A stretch of 64,000 bases of DNA from Acanthacorydalis orientalis (Eukaryota > Arthropoda > Insecta > Megaloptera > Corydalidae), in contig CM068323.1 of assembly GCA_034766995.1 (NCBI GenBank), positions 17,772,016-17,836,015 on the forward strand, written 5' to 3'. Shown here piece by piece: positions 1 through 12,780 of this stretch (positions are counted from its first letter, which is position 1; every line of letters begins with the position of its first letter). The position numbers and the translations under genes were made by a program. The notes beneath the pieces are model-generated. The model saw only the letters and a program-made list of their open reading frames with translations, had not been told where the DNA came from and ran no database searches.

Positions 1-269
1 TTCTAATAATTTCAAATATATTCACATATTTTTATAGAAAACTAATATCATTTTTAATTATCTTAAATGAGTGTCTAAAAATAATCAATATCAAATCCAA
101 CTCTTATACTATATTATTATTATTGAAAATTCTTCATCAATAAACACATTTTTTCTGCTATTTTTATTGCAGGATAATAGATTTATATGTCACAGTGATT
201 GAACAACTTAATAAGTGAATATAAAAAAAATCTGTAGACAATGAAAAGAGGATAAAATATATGAAAAAG

Positions 270-640
270 ATTGATGTTTTTTTCCGTCGCTTTATCTAGA
301 TAGAAATGTTATTTGTTCAATCTTCATGATTATATTAACCTGTCTTACCCTATACCAATTCTGTGACATAGAACCGCACAATGTCTTCTAGATAGTATAG
401 ATTGGCAGTAAATCAATCCATGCAGAATGAGCTGCTTCCTATTTCCCATACCTCGTGTACTTACTCAATCATTGTACTACATAGTTTATACACTGATTCG
501 TATCTCTCTTTTCCTCGCAAATGTCGATCGTCTATCATCTGCTCTTCGCCCATCTACATCATACTATTGTTTACTATATGGACAGAGAATATCCGATTGT
601 ATGACTGTACAGATCCTTTCCAGGATAACTTGTTTAGATT
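270..640. other. weak GC-raised stretch
   Basis: It is slightly less AT-rich than its neighbours, with an open frame of about 110 codons that has no good start context, no domain and hydrophobic chance-like composition. I see no supported gene. Confidence 0.15.
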
Positions 641-2200
641 TTATACAGTATTTGTGTTTTTGTATAAGAGTGTTTTAGAGAATATTTTAACAGGGTTTAT
701 TTTCAACGAATTCCGGTATCAATATTTAAATCAGTAAAAAATAATATTCGTATTTTTTAAATATTTACAAATAACGACTAAAATACTTAATAAAAACCAC
801 TCAAATTCTTTATTAGCGACTTATAGAAAGTATGAAAAAAATAATCGATTTAAAATCTATAGCTAGAAAATAATTGGCAAACTATCAATTTTTAGTCACT
901 TAAAATATTAGACAATTATAAAATCGAATAATGTATTCTGTTATTTACACAAAAGTTGTATTTAATATATTATTCAAATCAAATCTAGATGTTTCTTCTT
1001 TAATAATAAACATTAAACACAAAATAAATGTGTAATGAAAAGTAATTTAAAATATAAACAGGTTTGAATCATTTCAATTTCGAAGAACATAATTATTTTT
1101 ATAATAAAAATACTGTAGAATATTTTTATTTGATTTTGAATAAACACTAATTAAATGAACTGAGCAGAAATTAAATATGGTACAAAAATAAAACCGTATT
1201 AAACTTTCATAATAGAAAAAGCGTACGGAAAAAAACCGTTCTGTTGAAGTTTAAAATATTAAATACATTCTATAATACTTCTCTTGTTTTATAATATTTG
1301 TTTGACTTTGAAACAATTTTTAAAATCGGCCCGAAGCACTTTTCTATGCAAAGAAAATATTATTCTCGTTTTATTATTTGCATGTGTTCCAATTTTACGT
1401 TCTTATTTTATTTCGTATTTTTTTTTTCTGTAAAGAAATTCATATTTTATTAACAATGTCAAGGCTTGCGCCATTCTTCACGTTTAATGAAATAAATCTT
1501 GAATTCTGTCAACATGCTTCGGAACGAATGAAGTTAGTTAACTTTAACTTTATTATATATCTACAAAAATATAATTTTCGTTAGTTGTAGTTTTAACTTG
1601 TTAAACAAGTTTATTTCGTTTCTTACTTATTGTCTCGTTCTCTACTTTAATTTAAATCAAATGGCATCCTTTCTAAGATAATTTCGTTTCTACACACAAT
1701 TTAAATATTTCATCATATTCAATCAACGTTTCTTGTATAACGACTATATTAATATGTGATTGAGATATGAAAGTTCATATCTGTCTCTTGAAATACAAAC
1801 ACACAACAATTATTTATAATTGAAATACACACACACACATTTTATATAAAACTCATAATTAATATATTATTTTATATATTTATATTAAATACCTTAACGA
1901 CAACAAAATGATTACATTGTTCTGATAGGGTATTGCTGTCTAAAATTTCGTTCTAATTTTCCTCTAAAATGCATTAAAATCAATTATAAGATAAGAGTTT
2001 CAACAATAAGTTAGTGACAATAATAAATAGGATTATTAAGAAAACCTCAAGACAGTTTTATAACATTTTTTTCTATAAATCTTTACAATTTTTAAAAAGA
2101 AAATATTCTAATTTTATAAAGCTACAAGAACCATAATTTTTTTCTATGATTATTAAAGATATTTAATAATTATATTAAATATTATTTATGATTATTAAAG

Positions 2201-2223
2201 ATATATATATATATATATATATA
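2201..2223. repeat. (AT)n tract, 23 bp
   Basis: Uninterrupted AT dinucleotide run after ATTATTAAAG, a word that also occurs just upstream at 2147-2156. Confidence 0.9.
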
Positions 2224-2926
2224 ATTTTTAGCATGTTTTCTTATAAAATTAAAAGAAAAGATTTTCATTTCTTATATTATTATTCACAAGATATGTTCAA
2301 CTATGTATTGATTATTAAAAGTGAAATGAACATTTTCTTTTACAACGCAAAGCTTATTATCAAGCAAGTAGTTTGTATTTTCTCATGAAAATGGAATTAA
2401 GTACACTACACTTAATAAATATCAAGCACGATTATTAAGTAAAGTATTAAATTAATTCTTTGAAACATAACGTCAAAGTTTCAACATTAACGTATAATGA
2501 TTACATTAATAATTTAAAAACAGTGGGTGAATTAATTCTGAATATTTTCATTTATTAAAAACAAAACTGGTTTTAAGTAAATCCGACGATTATAATTTGA
2601 AACATTATAAAATTTTATATTAAATTTTTAATAAATGTCTTTAATATGTATTTAATATTTCACATATATCATTTTTCATTAATTACTTTTAGAACAAGTC
2701 TGAACAACTAATTGTTTAACATTATTTTACTTGTATCTATGCATGTATGCAAATGTCTAGTTTAATTCTTGGAAATATACCAATTGACTGATTGAAAAAA
2801 GCCATAGTTTATAATTTCAGTTTCACTCAGGTCAGAGTACTTTTAATTTATATTCCGTTTGAAATTTTATGTGCTTTTAATTAAACCAGAATTTTAGGAA
2901 TATTTATTGAAACGTAACAACCACAC

Positions 2927-2928
<2 letters not shown>

Positions 2929-2959
<31 letters not shown>
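2929..2959. repeat. (TA)n tract, 31 bp
   Basis: Pure TA run preceded by CCACACAT. Confidence 0.9.
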
Positions 2960-2962
<3 letters not shown>

Positions 2963-3595
2963 TTATATAAAAATTATAGAGCAGAAATAAAGATTTTTAA
3001 ATTGTTATTTATTTTGAAATGTGTTCTTATTTTTGAAGATAAAAATAATAAATTAAAACACAGATTGAGAATATTTTCCTTGTAAAATATTTTTTACGAT
3101 TGGACATTATAAAGTTGTTAAATCTAATTTATTTCTTTTAGTTTTATCTTAATGAATTTTGTTCTAAAAGAATCTGTTTCCACCGTATTCTAAGCAAGTG
3201 TATTTTTATTATTATCAAATATATTAAAGAAAAATCTATTTGTTAAACAGGTATCTTTTTACAAAAACGTCACGTATTTAACGACGTTAACGGTTCAACA
3301 TATTCAATAAAAATATTGAATTATGTACATTGAGAATAAAAAAACTATTTATTTTCGTACAGATCCGTTGTTAACTCAATCACGGTCGTGTAAACAAGTC
3401 GCACGAAAAAAGAATCAGGTAAAAAGTGTAACAAGACTCTTTATATACACAATTAAGTATAATACATTTTAGTATATTTTTAACTCTTTTATTTCGCTTT
3501 TTTCATTTAATAAGTGTGCAAAGAGTATACACGTAAATATCAGTTATAAAATGATCAAAAGAAATACATTCTTTTTGCCGAGGTGTGAGTTACAG

Positions 3596-3642
3596 CGCGA
3601 CATAAAAGATTCTATTATGGCTCGAATACGTATTTGAAGAAG
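3596..3642 (+). CDS. candidate 47-bp mini-exon
   Basis: The stretch between an acceptor-like GAGTTACAG (ends 3595) and a strong donor AAGAAG/GTAAGC (3643) is open in one frame: two bases completing a codon, then RHKRFYYGSNTYLKK, ending in phase 0. Only 15 codons are involved, so the case rests on the donor. It shares its island with the minus-strand membrane-protein candidate at 4.1-4.5 kb. Confidence 0.15.
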
Positions 3643-4089
3643 GTAAGCAAAAGCATATATGTTTACGTTCCTTCGCCTCACGTTGAAAATTGTGACACAG
3701 AGTCGCAAGTGTGCGCCGTCTTTTCTTCGAACATAAAAGTGCGTCGAATTACATAAAAAAGGTAGTTATTCGAGTTGAATTTACATACAAAATACCTTTC
3801 GCCGTTTTCCTTTTATATATGTTTCATTCTCGCACTCTTTGTTGATCGATCTACAAATTACTGCGACCATGTATTCCATAATCATATTGTTTTATCTATG
3901 CTCTGCTCCCGTTCACTGTTTGTTGTGCGGCGGAAGCATCAATTGCATAATTTAACAGTAGAATAAACTGTTGCTGAACAATGTATATTAAAACGGCAAT
4001 GGGGTAAAATGCAAATTTAAAACGTGATGTTCACACTTTGTTAGACGGTATACAGAATAAAAACAAAGCTGCTATGTATGTGTGTGTGT

Positions 4090-4473
4090 TCATTTGTGTA
4101 TGTGTGTACGCGACAAAGCTGCGGGCAGTCGAACTGAAGGGGGTATTCGTGTGTGTGTCCGTGTACTAGAAATCAACTTGATTCTTTTGTACGTGCTCGT
4201 GAACTTTCTGTAATAAAAAGTATACATAAAAATGCCAGCAATGAAGCCGACCGCGCTGAATACAAGAATGAAAATATAATGTTACATAAAGTTGTGGATT
4301 TTGTACAGTGAATGGAATAAATGTTATTCGAAATTGGGAATAAAAGCAAGGGAAGTATCGCACGCAAAATGACATTATTTTATTTAGTGCCTGTAAATAT
4401 TATGTGAATGTATTAATTAGAAAAGCACTCCCGAATATGAGAAAATAATTACTTACATTAGATCAGGTGCCAT
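4090..4473 (-). CDS. candidate two-exon small membrane protein
   Basis: Not recognised; a model built from sequence signals. Exon 1 has an ATG at 4473 in strong context (GAAATGG) and 17 coding bases, MAPDL plus two bases, up to 4457. It is followed directly by a consensus donor GTAAGT at 4456-4451. The intron is 201 bp and ends in a pyrimidine-rich acceptor (TTCTTGTATTCAG) at 4256. Exon 2 starts at 4255 and its first base completes the split codon (Ile). The frame then reads AVGFIAGIFMYTFYYRKF and TSTYKRIKLIS, a membrane segment at about residues 6-21 followed by a strongly basic stretch, as in a protein with N-terminus outside and C-terminus inside. The frame stays open to TGA at 4092-4090, giving 60 residues, but the last 25 or so derive from a CA-rich tract. 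Real coding may therefore end earlier at a further donor (GTAC at about 4166). It could instead be the N-terminal anchor of a larger protein. Phase agreement is seen; function is unknown. Confidence 0.4.
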
Positions 4474-5231
4474 TTCAATTTTTTGCAGATTCTATTTATA
4501 TATTGGAGAAAGATAATTAAATATAGAATTTTTCATAAGAGAAATTATCAAAATGATTTTTTAATAATTTGTAATATAAATTTAATTTTCACTAAGAAAT
4601 TCAAATAATAAATAACTATACAGATATATAGTTTCGATTTCTTATACTGATTTAAAATATCAGAAATTACAATGTTAATCACTTGGGATTTTTTGTAAAT
4701 ATTGAATAAAAACTTAATATTAAAACAACTTCCCAAATATTTGGTTTTTATGAACAAAGTATATCTAATAGTTAAAAAATAAATCTAAAATTTCATTTAG
4801 AAGATCTCTAATCCATTATTTCAGTGAATACTAAATCTCCGTCAAAATTCATACTTAATTACATAATTTTGTTTAAGTTGGAAGAAGTATCTGATTTTTA
4901 TACTTAAAAAATAGGAATGAAAACTTTCAATTTATTGTAAATTTTGGGATACTGTACGGATGTTTGAAACACATTCAAAAATTCAACGATTTTAACAAGA
5001 ATGTTTATTATATAAAATAAAAAATATATATTTGTTAATCCTTTTGTAAACAGGATCTTTTGTAAATATTCATTTAATATGAAGAACATTTCCGAAAATA
5101 TTCCATTTATTAAAGATAAACTTTTGTTATTGTCTTTTATCTACATTTTCTCATTTAAAACTGTGTTGAAATTTTTTCTGGTTCAAAAAGTCGTACAGTT
5201 CTACAAAAAAGAAATAATAAAGACAATTTGA

Positions 5232-5279
5232 ATATATATGTATATATATATATATGTATATGTATGTATATGTATATAG
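5232..5279. repeat. interrupted TA/TG tract, 48 bp
   Basis: TA repeats broken by TGTA units, so an older and more stable array. Confidence 0.85.
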
Positions 5280-6728
5280 ACGACGTAATTAAACATCAGT
5301 TTGACACCTGGTATTGAAATCTCATTAAAATTCTGTTTTGACACACAAAAATATATTTTTTGTATTATATATTAGTGTCTCGTGTTCTTTGTGGTTGTTT
5401 GGATTGAAAAAAAATCACATACATTTTTAATAAGTTTTTTTTCCTATAAGTAATTAAAAATTTATTTTCCCATTTAAATATTTTATTTTGCATTTAATTA
5501 TGAAAAAAATTCATTAACATGTTTTCAAACAACAAATAAAAAAAAACATGTATATCATTATAAATAAAAATTTAAGTGATTCTGTTAACATTTTACTGAA
5601 TGTATTTCACTAAAATGGCTTTGTATATTTTTTATTTTTTCCACAAGATATTCTAATAAAACTCGTATGATAATTCTAACGTTTCCCTCCGTTATACCTC
5701 TAGTTGAATACGTTGGTAAAAGTCGTACATTATGACGAGACATAAATAGAGCAGCATATATTAATGTTACCACATACGTTAATTAGGTTAATATATGGTT
5801 GTAGACTTTAGTACATTTTCATAGCCTCACTGTTACTAACTTCATGTGTTACGGAAAGACAGCAGGACGTATACACAAAACTGGGGTTTATTATATCTAT
5901 GATTAACACTTACATCGCTGTTAAGTACAATGCTTTTCACCTATATAGTTCTTAACGTGTACAATTTTACCACATAAATTTCTGAATAAGACGTTGAACT
6001 TATATACTATACAAACCAGTGTAAAGTATTAAACTTTATGAATAAAAAGGGAATATAATAGCACGAGTTCAACACTAGATATATTTCAGAAAAAACATAA
6101 TTCACTACTGAAAAATCTTCGAAATACTCAAATGAATTAATAACCTATTTTTATTAAAACTGAATGATAAATAATTAATCATGAATACGAATAATCACTA
6201 TCCAGTTATGCACAAATTTAAAATTTTATTACAAAAGTATAATTGAAAAATATTTTATTAAATGAACATACGAATATCTTACTTACGAATATCTTTTTTA
6301 ACATTTTTTTTTTAAAAAAAAACAGATCAAATAGTAGAATTAAAATGTTATTTCGATCATGTAATTATTATAATTTAATAAATTTAAATAAAAATATTTT
6401 AAACAATTGGTAATAGTTTATAAAAGAGTTTTGTTTGTTTATTAATTCTTTTTCTAGATGATATAACTGTAAAATTAATTAATATCACAAGAAAAAAAAA
6501 ACAATACATATTGATATAATATTTCAATCACTAACAGTTTATTTCAATAATTGTTTACAATATTGTAATTAATTAAATATCTTATAAGTACATTCTAGTT
6601 ATACAAACTGTATAGAAGTTATGTCCAACTATGTTTTAACTTAATAACAATGTTTGAATATCAATAAACCACTGACCAATACATTAACATTCTGTTCATT
6701 GCTAATAATTTCAATCATACACTTATAC

Positions 6729-6733
<5 letters not shown>

Positions 6734-6787
<54 letters not shown>
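6734..6787. repeat. (TA)n tract, 54 bp
   Basis: Long uninterrupted run; it produces a false Tyr/Ile-repeat frame. Confidence 0.95.
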
Positions 6788-6790
<3 letters not shown>

Positions 6791-7258
6791 GAGCATATTA
6801 TGGAAGGAATTAGTATTGTGCAATATTATTCAAAATTGTCGAATATATTCATACCGTGAATTTTGCAATCAATAACAATAAGAGAAATAAGTACTAGATT
6901 TCAATGTTTATATTTAAACAGATTAAATATATAAAATAATTTAATAAACAGTAAAAAAGGACACGAAAATTTTTTTATGGTTCAGAAATTACACAATTTA
7001 TATTAGGTTTTTTTAAAAAAAAATTAAGTGGCTTTAATAAAAAGTAATTTTGATTTTAAGAAAGTCGTTATTTCAAATTAATATTTATATTTTCTCAAAA
7101 CAACAAATAAATATATTTTTAAATAGTAAGTTGAACGGACACTTTTCTAATTTTGCATTTTCGTAATTGAATTAAATGTATTTAATATCTTTTTAACGAC
7201 TGATTCAGAATATTAGATATATCAATAGTTATTGACTAAGATATTCTTTAAAAATGTG

Positions 7259-7292
<34 letters not shown>
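7259..7292. repeat. (TA)n tract, 34 bp
   Basis: Pure run in AT desert. Confidence 0.9.
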
Positions 7293-7295
<3 letters not shown>

Positions 7296-7773
7296 ATTAT
7301 ATAAAATAGAAAAAATACTCTTTATTAGAATATCCATAAACAGTGATTTTACAGAAAACAAATTTAATTTTGAGAGAAACGTTTGAAGAAATGGAAATAA
7401 ATATAAAAAAATGCTTAATTGAGTGTTTTAATTTGAATTGAATGTCTTATTTTATAAATTTCGAAAATATAATTATGATTAATCTAAATTTTGAACTTAG
7501 TATCGACCTCTTGTATAAATACTGTTATAATTTTTAAAACAAGTCTCAAATTATACTTTTGAATCAGTATATTTTTTGATTTTTTTCTAGAACTAAACTA
7601 TGATATTAAGTAAGAATTTAATATTATCTGAAATAATAGATTAGAGAACACCTTTTAAATAAAACTACTTTTTTTGACTATTAAGCACATATTTTGGAAA
7701 TGCTGCTGATTTAATTAAAACATTATTATTATTATTATATAAAAATAGTAACATATCTTGTATACTCTAATGC

Positions 7774-7826
7774 ATATATATATATATATATATACATATT
7801 GTGTTATGTGTGTATGTGTGTGTATA
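7774..7826. repeat. TA then TG/TATG tract
   Basis: Twenty-one bases of AT, then a GTGTTATGTGTGTATGTGTG run; compound microsatellite. Confidence 0.85.
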
Positions 7827-7899
7827 GATGAAAACTCGTTAGACTAAAAAATATTTAAATGTAAACATGTTGAATAAAAAGCCCCGAATCGTACACTTA

Positions 7900-8227
7900 T
7901 AGAAACATTTTCTGTGACTACTTCGTATATATTGCGTTCGTCGGAAATGCTCATGACGAGAACACGCGCAAAAAATTAAACACCACTCGAAAATTCATCC
8001 TAGAAGATACAATTGTGTTATTCAGAATGGTCGCAACAAAAACACAGGCTATTTTCAGTCTCGTGAAGAGAACACACATCTGTCGACAGACTGTGGATGC
8101 GGGGCAATCTCATTAAATGCTAAGCTGCGCGATGATCCTCCGTTGTTATTGAGATTTGCATCTCGGCAGCTATCCACGCGCTCGAGCTACACAAAACGTT
8201 ACAGATTTGTCATTCGGACCGTTTGGC
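7900..8227. other. GC-raised island with octamer motif
   Basis: The island ends exactly at a (TA)n tract. It contains the POU octamer ATTTGCAT (8154-8161) and a TCATTAAATG homeodomain-type core (8110-8119). It is open on both strands. In plus, after the acceptor-like GGCTATTTTCAG (ends 8058), the frame reads SREENTHLSTDCGCGAISLN and on. In minus, after TTTTGTGTAG, it reads LERVDSCRDANLNNNGG and on for 43 codons. Neither is recognised, and the two-strand openness argues for a non-coding conserved element or, at most, one real exon. Confidence 0.35.
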
Positions 8228-8253
8228 ATATATATATATATATATATATATAT
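8228..8253. repeat. (AT)n tract, 26 bp
   Basis: Forms the sharp 3' edge of the 7.9-8.2 kb island. Confidence 0.9.
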
Positions 8254-9021
8254 GTTCTTGTTCCATAGATATTCAAAAGATCTGCAGATTACTTTGTAAT
8301 AATAATAGCTATGAAATAATATTACTCTTATTCAAATAGTATTTCTTTATAGAATATTTCTTCCGCATTTCTCATATAACTAATTATCGACAACAATGTA
8401 AACAGTATCTTTGTTTTAATAGTATTTTATATTGTGTATTTTTAGACGTATTTTACATATTAATATTTCTGTAATGACGTTGAAGTTTATTCATGTCATC
8501 GTTAAATTAATTTCAAGAAAGTTTCGTATTGAAATGAAAAACCGAATACTCATTTATGTACACTTCACAGACTAAGACATATTTATCAAAATAGAATACT
8601 GAAAAGTTCTCTATTTTTTCACGAATTTTAATGATATTCAAGTTTAATAATATTAAGAATATTAGATAATTGTAAATATATTTTTTTAAATGTTTACGTT
8701 TAGACAAATATATGTTTTTATAAAATTATATCAAATTTAAATGAAATAAAATATAAATATTATTTTTATTATTTATAATAAAATATAAGAAACAATTCTA
8801 ATTCGTTTGTTTTCGTTTTAGATGAGTCTTGATGAAACGGTAGAAAATGTTATAGACTTTATCGTGTTATTAGTAAAAATTTAACAATTGTATAAATGAA
8901 AAATCCTCAAACCGAAACAAAAAGACCGTACCTCTCCATTCTCATAGATTAATCATTCGAAATAAATACAAAAAAGCGCACACGCCGATAGAGTTTCACT
9001 CTGATTTAAAACGTATTCAAA

Positions 9022-9087
9022 ATGAGTTTCACTTCGAAAATCCATAGAAGCGTCGACTTGGGGCTTGCTGTCAATAGCGCTCTGTGT
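9022..9087 (+). CDS. candidate first coding exon
   Basis: An ATG with A at -3 (CAAAATGAG) starts a 22-codon reading, MSFTSKIHRSVDLGLAVNSA then LC, that ends in phase 0 at a strong donor GTACGTAC (9088). Without splicing the frame continues to 9243. Because GTACGTAC is palindromic the same site also serves the minus strand. There an ATG at 9124 gives MSPEFASLH plus two bases up to AG/GTACGT at 9096, which is phase-compatible with an acceptor-like TAG near 8.2 kb. The sequence does not favour one strand. The product is unknown. Confidence 0.2.
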
Positions 9088-10103
9088 GTACGTACCTATG
9101 TAACGAGGCAAACTCTGGGGACATCGCTGGAACCCCTCAGGATACCATATAAATTAAAGCCGGGAGCCGGCAGTGCGCGCTTAACCGTCGTATGGGCAAT
9201 ATATCTTTCTTACAGAGTTTTAGTTACATTTCGTGAAGTTTAAGTACTTGTGTCATCCAAACACTGTCTTCGGCGAAATCGGTCGAAATTTCGTTGCAGT
9301 TTTACGACATCGGTGCAATTTACAGCTGTGGATTTGTACTAACGTTTATTTCATATAACAGTGAAATAGAGCGAATAGACATTTCATTAAGATGATTTTC
9401 ACGTTTTATTTTCGTTTGCAGAATTATACTATCGTTACGTATTTTTTTATATATGTAAAACAGTACATTAGCTTAAATTATATATTATGGAACAGGTGTG
9501 GCCATAGACTCTTATTTGAAATATTAATTAAATTATATAGACAATGATTATTTTATACACAGAGAGGGGACAAAAATAATTAATAGTCCAGTATTGAATA
9601 TTTCAAGAATGAAAATTTTATGACATTTGATATATTAACTGAATTGTAAAAGAACGCGAACATCCATGTGTTTCTCTCTTTTTAATATATTTTAATTTAT
9701 ACGTGTCTTTATTTTTGTGCATGTGTGTTAAATTGAATAATAGATCAATAAAGAACAGAAAAATGTCGTGTACGTTGATAAATAAAATAAAACGTGTTTC
9801 AAAAGATTCACTTTACAGAAATCAAACTACGAAAGTAAAAAAAAAGTATGAGAAAAAGTAAACCTCACTACGGAACAAAAGTACCAAGCAATGAAATAAA
9901 AAAGTAACATTAATATTTTTTGTTTGTAGCGAATGTGTAAAATCCAGCACATGCAGTACAAGAGGGTCTAATAGGATAATTAAGCAAATAACCGAGACAG
10001 CTTTTCATACTTGTTATGTACGGTTAGTATGAATAATAAAGAGGAAAAGTCATACACATACATTTTTCTGAAAAATAAATTTTATTAATTAATAAATCTG
10101 TGA

Positions 10104-10137
10104 ACCGTTATTATGCTTAAAGGATAATCCTCATCAG
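10104..10137 (-). other. degenerate hammerhead-like motif
   Basis: On the minus strand CTGATGA (10137-10131) is followed by GG, the pair ATTAT/ATAAT (10128-10124 with 10114-10110) and then AACGG. A hammerhead core reads CUGANGA, stem II, GAAA; here the GAAA part appears shortened. Such motifs are known in Penelope-like and related retroelements of animals. No reverse-transcriptase frame lies nearby, so at most this is a decayed fragment. Confidence 0.2.
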
Positions 10138-10345
10138 ATATTTAATTATTCATCTGGCACAACGTCATAAGATTTATGATTGTTTAATGACTGAATTCAT
10201 TATGTATGACCAAGTTATAATAGTGTCGCTAGAAACACAGATGGAAACTTATTTTGTTTTATATGCATTGTCTTTAAAGTTGTGAACTTTTGGTTGAAGT
10301 ATTTTCCACGAGACTTCTCACACAGTCGTCACACGCATTAACGCG

Positions 10346-10453
10346 ATGAAGTTTTGTTTTGGCAAAGATTCGTGGAACTTCGACTCCTTCGTCGACTTTT
10401 CAACAAAAGTCTTGTATTTAAGTTTACACTTTTCGGTGTCAGTTTACTGCTGA
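10346..10453 (+). CDS. possible 35-codon small ORF
   Basis: The ATG at 10346 has G at -3 (GCGATGA) and reads MKFCFGKDSWNFDSFVDFST, then on to TGA at 10451-10453. The first 60 bases have normal GC and balanced residues; the rest is AT-rich. Two donor-like sites lie inside (GTCTTG, GTGTCA). It may be a first exon, a short peptide ORF or chance. Confidence 0.12.
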   Translation: MKFCFGKDSWNFDSFVDFSTKVLYLSLHFSVSVYC

Positions 10454-11519
10454 TATCCGGTATTGTATTTGTGGTATTTTCTTGTGACTTTTTTCACGTT
10501 ACCGGATCATGTTTCATTTTTAATTATATCATTTATAAAATACCTTTACATATTTCTCTACATCCCACAGGAACATACTTATATATTTTTATGCGTTCTT
10601 AATAAAAGATGCTATCTTTCGCTAGTTATTAATTTAAAAATTATAAAATACATTCTTTACTCTTTTATAGAAGTCATTTTTATAACTTATATCTTTTATA
10701 TATAAATTATTGAATAATTGATTGATATAATAAATAAAACTTGAAACTAGCAATTCAAATTATTTTGCAATGTATCAAAATAGAAAATAAATTAATTTCG
10801 ACTAAAAAAATAAAATTTATTCTTATAAAATAAAATCTTTAAAATAATAAATCAGTTTTATTATCTCTAAAAAATATCATAAAATATTTTTAATTTTCAA
10901 TCCTGACATTTGTCAAAACTTAGAAATTACTTTTTTGCAATTAAAAATACGAAACTAATAAACATATTTCATAAACTTCAAAAAAAAAATATTATTTAAA
11001 TATATACAATTTTAATTAAATAAATAAAAAAATAATGAAGTATTAATTTCATATATTAACTGTTATTGACCACTTTTTCTATATAGTTTAAATAAAATAT
11101 TTATATAAATAATATAAAATATATCTTAATAGAGAGTATACAGAAATACAGACATCCTTTTAAATTTCTAATCAATACTTTCGCTTTGTTTTAACCTGAA
11201 TACAAGAATCGTCGAACTGTAATTTAATAATTATAAAAAAAAATGGTAATGGTTCTTTTTCAATACAGTTGATAGGTCGAAAATGAAATTAGGTGAAAGT
11301 GAAGACGTCTTCAGTGCCGATTTAGCAATAAATACCATGAAATTGTACATAAAATGTGACTGTGAATGTCGGATGTACGTAAAGGTTCTTACAATTTGTC
11401 CAGACAGCTATAGATATAATCTTTCGCAGTTTCGTTAGCTCAAATAAATATTAGAATAAAGACTTCTGTATCTTTTACTTGAGAGTATAGAATATTCTTC
11501 GTTTTTTCTTTAATGTTAT

Positions 11520-11522
<3 letters not shown>

Positions 11523-11575
<53 letters not shown>
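11523..11575. repeat. (AT)n tract, 53 bp
   Basis: Uninterrupted; just 3' of the weak island at 11.2-11.4 kb. Confidence 0.95.
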
Positions 11576-11578
<3 letters not shown>

Positions 11579-11961
11579 GACATTGACTTAATAAGCTTAA
11601 ATAAAATTTCAGTTGTTTTATGCAAACTAAAATACGACTGTAGGATATTCATTCGCTTATTATTTTACTTCGTTTTATTATAAACTTGATGAATGAAATA
11701 GTTTTAAGGAAAATATTAAATTAAACTTTATTATAAATTATTAGCAATTATGCTTCCTAATTTTACAAGCAGTACACACTTCTTTATAACATTGTATATA
11801 TTATTCTGTAATTTGTCTTAAATCCATTTTAACAAATTGATATTACTAGTAGAATAAAATAGTGAATAATTTACAGAAAAGATCTGCTATAAAGCTCAAA
11901 TAAACTATTTTGTAAAAATACTACGTTGATTAATTTTAGTGTGTATTATATTCACTAATTT

Positions 11962-11965
<4 letters not shown>

Positions 11966-11995
<30 letters not shown>
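11966..11995. repeat. (AT)n tract, 30 bp
   Basis: Pure run followed by TTAATATATT variants. Confidence 0.9.
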
Positions 11996-12000
<5 letters not shown>

Positions 12001-12780
12001 TATTATATTAAATATTAATTATATTAAATATTATAATTTTTTTTTAAAGAATTTAATAAATTATGAAAAACATTTTTGTTAAATTACAATCATCGGTATT
12101 GAAATAAAATAAAACATAAGCCTAAATTATTTTTTCATTCGATTATTCTCTTTCAGGTTTCAATTAATCAAATGTTATCAATGTTTAACTTTTTATTTAT
12201 AAGAAATCCTGATCTACCCGATTTAATTTATGAAATAATTCCATGAATCTTTTCTTAAACTCCTGTCGAGTGTATAAACCGTCTGGATGTTAAATGTATC
12301 TAAGTATCAAATATGAAATTCTCATTAAATTTCAATTTTTGCTACTTGAATATTCAACATCAAATTATAAACTCATTAGAATACAAATTGCACTTAATAA
12401 TAACCAATCTTTTTTGTAAATTACTCCGCTTTTATGAAACTATTATTAAATGAGAATCACACAATAAGAAGACGTTCATGAACTTCTTTAGATTACGTAA
12501 CGCGATATGAATAATTCCGTCATGAATATTTTTCATTTGTCACAATTCTGCAATTATATGACTTTTTTTCGTCGTCTCCCTCTGCAATTACTGTCTAGTT
12601 GAAAGGAAGATTAACTCGTACAATTTAATTTCATCATGAATTGAATGCAAAGCTCGAAACTACTTCGACGACACGACTATAAAAGTACAGACGAAATATT
12701 CACTATATATGACAATGTTTGCAGTAAAATTATCTTATTTACATTTCTTGCATATAGAATATTTGTTTTGCGTTGCACAG

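Larger units (their letters stand above)
641..3540. other. AT desert
   Basis: Only A/T-rich sequence, two TA tracts and stop-dense frames. Nothing else was seen until 3.5 kb. Confidence 0.5.
4480..7890. other. AT desert with three TA tracts
   Basis: Stop-dense in all frames apart from short chance runs. A weakly GC-raised patch at 5650-5960 (TTTCCCTCCGTTATACCTC, GACAGCAGGACG) carries no splice-consistent frame. Confidence 0.45.

Noticed and set aside
402..737. 111-codon frame near the left end
   Set aside because: No ATG at its start, hydrophobic chance composition, no motif.
6641..6823. Tyr/Ile repeat proteins, here and at 11.5, 30.8, 36.6, 39.9, 50.1 and 50.7 kb
   Set aside because: Pure translation of TA dinucleotide arrays.
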